34,175 nucleotides of DNA from Pseudomonadota bacterium (lineage in GTDB: Bacteria > Pseudomonadota > Alphaproteobacteria > GCA-2731375): assembly GCA_027623205.1 (NCBI GenBank), contig JAQBYC010000046.1, positions 1-34,175 of the forward strand, read 5' to 3'. Numbering within the stretch: position 1 is the first letter of the stretch; each line of letters starts with the position of its first letter. The notes below the pieces were generated by a model. It was given only the letters and a program-made list of their open reading frames with translations. It made no database searches and was not told the DNA's origin. The translations under genes and the position numbers were made by a program. Shown piece after piece: positions 32,936 to 34,175 of the stretch.

Positions 32936-33985
32936 CTAGCGGAACGGCGGGGCGTACATCAGTCCACCCTTGGTCCAAAGGTCGTTCGCCGACCCGGACC
33001 GGCCGATGCCGATGCCTAATTTTCCACCACCCATATAGGCTTCATAAATTTCGCCGTAATTGCCGACTTCCTTGAGAATGTTATAGGCCCAGTCCTTGCT
33101 GAGGCCCAAACCTTCATGCAGGTTACCCTCGGCACCGAGCAAACGGCGTACGGAGGCGTTGGTCGATTTGGCCCGCATTTCATCGACATTGGCCTTGTTG
33201 ATGCCAAGTTCCTCGGCGCCGATCAAGGCATAAACCGTCCATCTGACAATGTTGAACCATTGAGGGTCGCCCTGCCGCACAGCCGGAGCCAGAGGCTCCT
33301 TGGAGATGGTTTCAGGGAGCACAATATGGTCACCTGGATTGGGGAACGCCGCCTTGTTTGAGGCCAGCCCCGACTTGTCATTGGTCAGCGCGTCGCAACC
33401 ACCTTGAAGATAAGTATCGTTGCGGACGTTCTGGTCCTCGAAGGTAACCGGCTTGATATTCAGATTATTGACCCGGCTGAAATCGGCCAAATTCAATTCG
33501 GTCGTGGTGCCGGTCAACACGCATACCGTGGCGCCCTTGAGATCATGCGCACTGGTGATGCCGCTACTCTTGGGCACCATGAAACCCTGACCGTCGTAAA
33601 AATTGACGGCCGTGAAGTCAAGACCGAGTTGGGTGTCGCGAAGCAAGGTCCAGGTGGCTGTCCGCGACAGAAGATCGGACTCGCCATTGGCCAATGCCGT
33701 GAAGCGAACCTGACTGCTGACCGATTGAATTTCCAGCTTCTTCTTGCTTCCGAAGATGGCGGCGGCAACGGCTTGGCAAATCGAAACGTCGCTGCCATAC
33801 CATTCGCCACTGGCATCCAGGTTATAGAAACCCGGCGATGGCTGGCCAACCTGACAGCGCAGATGGCCGCGTTCCTTCACGATCTCGAGTGTGGTTTTCG
33901 CCGAAGCGACGGTCGCTCCGGCAAAGGCCATAGCGGCAATTGCACTAACCGCTGCTACCGACGCGGTGAATAACGTTGATTTCAT
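32936..33985 (-). CDS. aapJ: General L-amino acid ABC transporter, periplasmic binding protein
   Basis: The 349-residue secreted protein begins with a signal peptide, probably cut after ATVASA (residue 29). The mature part opens TLEIVKERGHLRCQVGQPSPGFY and contains SDVSICQAVAAAIFG and WTVYALIGAEELGIN, as in AapJ/BztA. It delivers L-amino acids such as glutamate, aspartate and branched-chain residues to AapQM. AGGGAG lies nine bases before the ATG. It heads the operon, and its promoter is expected in 33986-34115. Confidence 0.93.
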   Translation of the reverse strand: MKSTLFTASVAAVSAIAAMAFAGATVASAKTTLEIVKERGHLRCQVGQPSPGFYNLDASGEWYGSDVSICQAVAAAIFGSKKKLEIQSVSSQVRFTALANGESDLLSRTATWTLLRDTQLGLDFTAVNFYDGQGFMVPKSSGITSAHDLKGATVCVLTGTTTELNLADFSRVNNLNIKPVTFEDQNVRNDTYLQGGCDALTNDKSGLASNKAAFPNPGDHIVLPETISKEPLAPAVRQGDPQWFNIVRWTVYALIGAEELGINKANVDEMRAKSTNASVRRLLGAEGNLHEGLGLSKDWAYNILKEVGNYGEIYEAYMGGGKLGIGIGRSGSANDLWTKGGLMYAPPFR

Positions 33986-34056
33986 TTTGTTATCTCCCTG
34001 TTGACTTCATGCAGCAATGTACAAGGATAAGCCTCGGCCATGCGGCATCTCGACGC

Positions 34057-34085
34057 ACGTTAGCCGTTCATTTTCCATATCGCAA
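34057..34085 (-). promoter_or_regulatory. Candidate sigma70 promoter for the aap operon
   Basis: On the minus strand TTGCGA (34085-34080) and TAACGT (34062-34057) stand 17 bases apart, about 70 bases before the aapJ ATG. The -10 is a moderate match. It is a pattern call only; other AT-rich hexamers lie nearer to aapJ. Confidence 0.3.
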
Positions 34086-34115
34086 GACTTGGGGAAAAGA
34101 ATGTCAGTAGCGAAT

Positions 34116-34169
34116 GATATGTCCGGATTTTGTAGCAGACGATATGTCCGGTCTTTGGAAGCGTTCCAA
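34116..34169. repeat. Right-edge direct repeats and palindrome, possible mobile-element end
   Basis: GATATGTCCGG occurs at 34116-34126 and again at 34141-34151, followed by the palindrome TTGGAA-GCG-TTCCAA (34155-34169). Repeated short motifs beside inverted ends are seen at the termini of IS21/IS481-like elements, but no transposase is visible before the window ends. They may instead be operators for aapJ. Confidence 0.35.
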
Positions 34170-34175
34170 GGGCTT

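Noticed and set aside
1-34175. CRISPR array, prophage, tRNA or rRNA genes
   Set aside because: No regularly spaced repeats, phage structural genes, cloverleaf-like sequences or rRNA segments were seen on either strand.

Overview
The window looks like chromosomal DNA from a Gram-negative alphaproteobacterium, most likely Rhodospirillales-like. The supporting signs are a complete general L-amino-acid ABC transporter in Aap order (aapJ-aapQ-aapM-aapP), an MlaC-type periplasmic protein, GC-rich protein-coding DNA with AGGAG-type ribosome binding sites, and many paralogue-rich oxidoreductase families typical of free-living aquatic or soil Rhodospirillales. The taxon is inferred from gene content; there is no rRNA or tRNA in the window. 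I saw no CRISPR array, prophage or intact transposase.

Left half (about 0.1-15.2 kb): catabolic, accessory-looking metabolism, mostly on the minus strand. A four-gene operon (NIPSNAP, DUF2478, Rieske dioxygenase alpha and beta) is followed by an orphan MlaC-like protein on the plus strand. Next come an acyl-CoA dehydrogenase and a MetX-like alpha/beta hydrolase on the minus strand, then a nitroreductase and a SAM methyltransferase on the plus strand. A minus-strand cluster then holds two abutting cytoplasmic NodB-type deacetylases and a luciferase-like flavin monooxygenase. A VOC protein on the plus strand faces a minus-strand cluster of an EctD/PhyH-like oxygenase, a GMC oxidoreductase and a PH-like membrane protein.

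Middle (15.2-25.6 kb): a tandem universal stress protein and an SDR dehydrogenase on the plus strand converge, across a repeat-containing spacer, on a PAS-degenerate GGDEF-EAL phosphodiesterase. Then come a decayed GT87 (DUF2029) glycosyltransferase pseudogene with two frameshifts, an AMP-forming acyl-CoA ligase, a 35-residue membrane microprotein on the minus strand, a Sel1-repeat envelope protein of unknown function, a CPA1 Na+/H+ antiporter and a NUDIX ADP-ribose pyrophosphatase.

Right half (25.6-34.2 kb): core metabolism. Cysteine synthase, an AlaX-type alanyl-tRNA editing protein, 3-mercaptopyruvate sulfurtransferase and a double-GNAT fusion run on the plus strand and converge on the minus-strand aap operon. 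The right edge carries a short direct repeat that may be the end of a mobile element.

The left half reads as several small oxidative modules that feed on carboxylic acids, amides or aromatic compounds: dioxygenase, acyl-CoA ligase and dehydrogenase, flavin monooxygenase, nitroreductase and GMC oxidase. The right half is sulfur and amino-acid housekeeping. No recognisable DNA-binding transcription factor is encoded anywhere in the window, so regulators of these operons must lie elsewhere. I found no clear-cut new defence or biosynthetic system. The items most worth a second look are the NIPSNAP-DUF2478-dioxygenase operon, the paired cytoplasmic NodB proteins, and the 35-residue microprotein.
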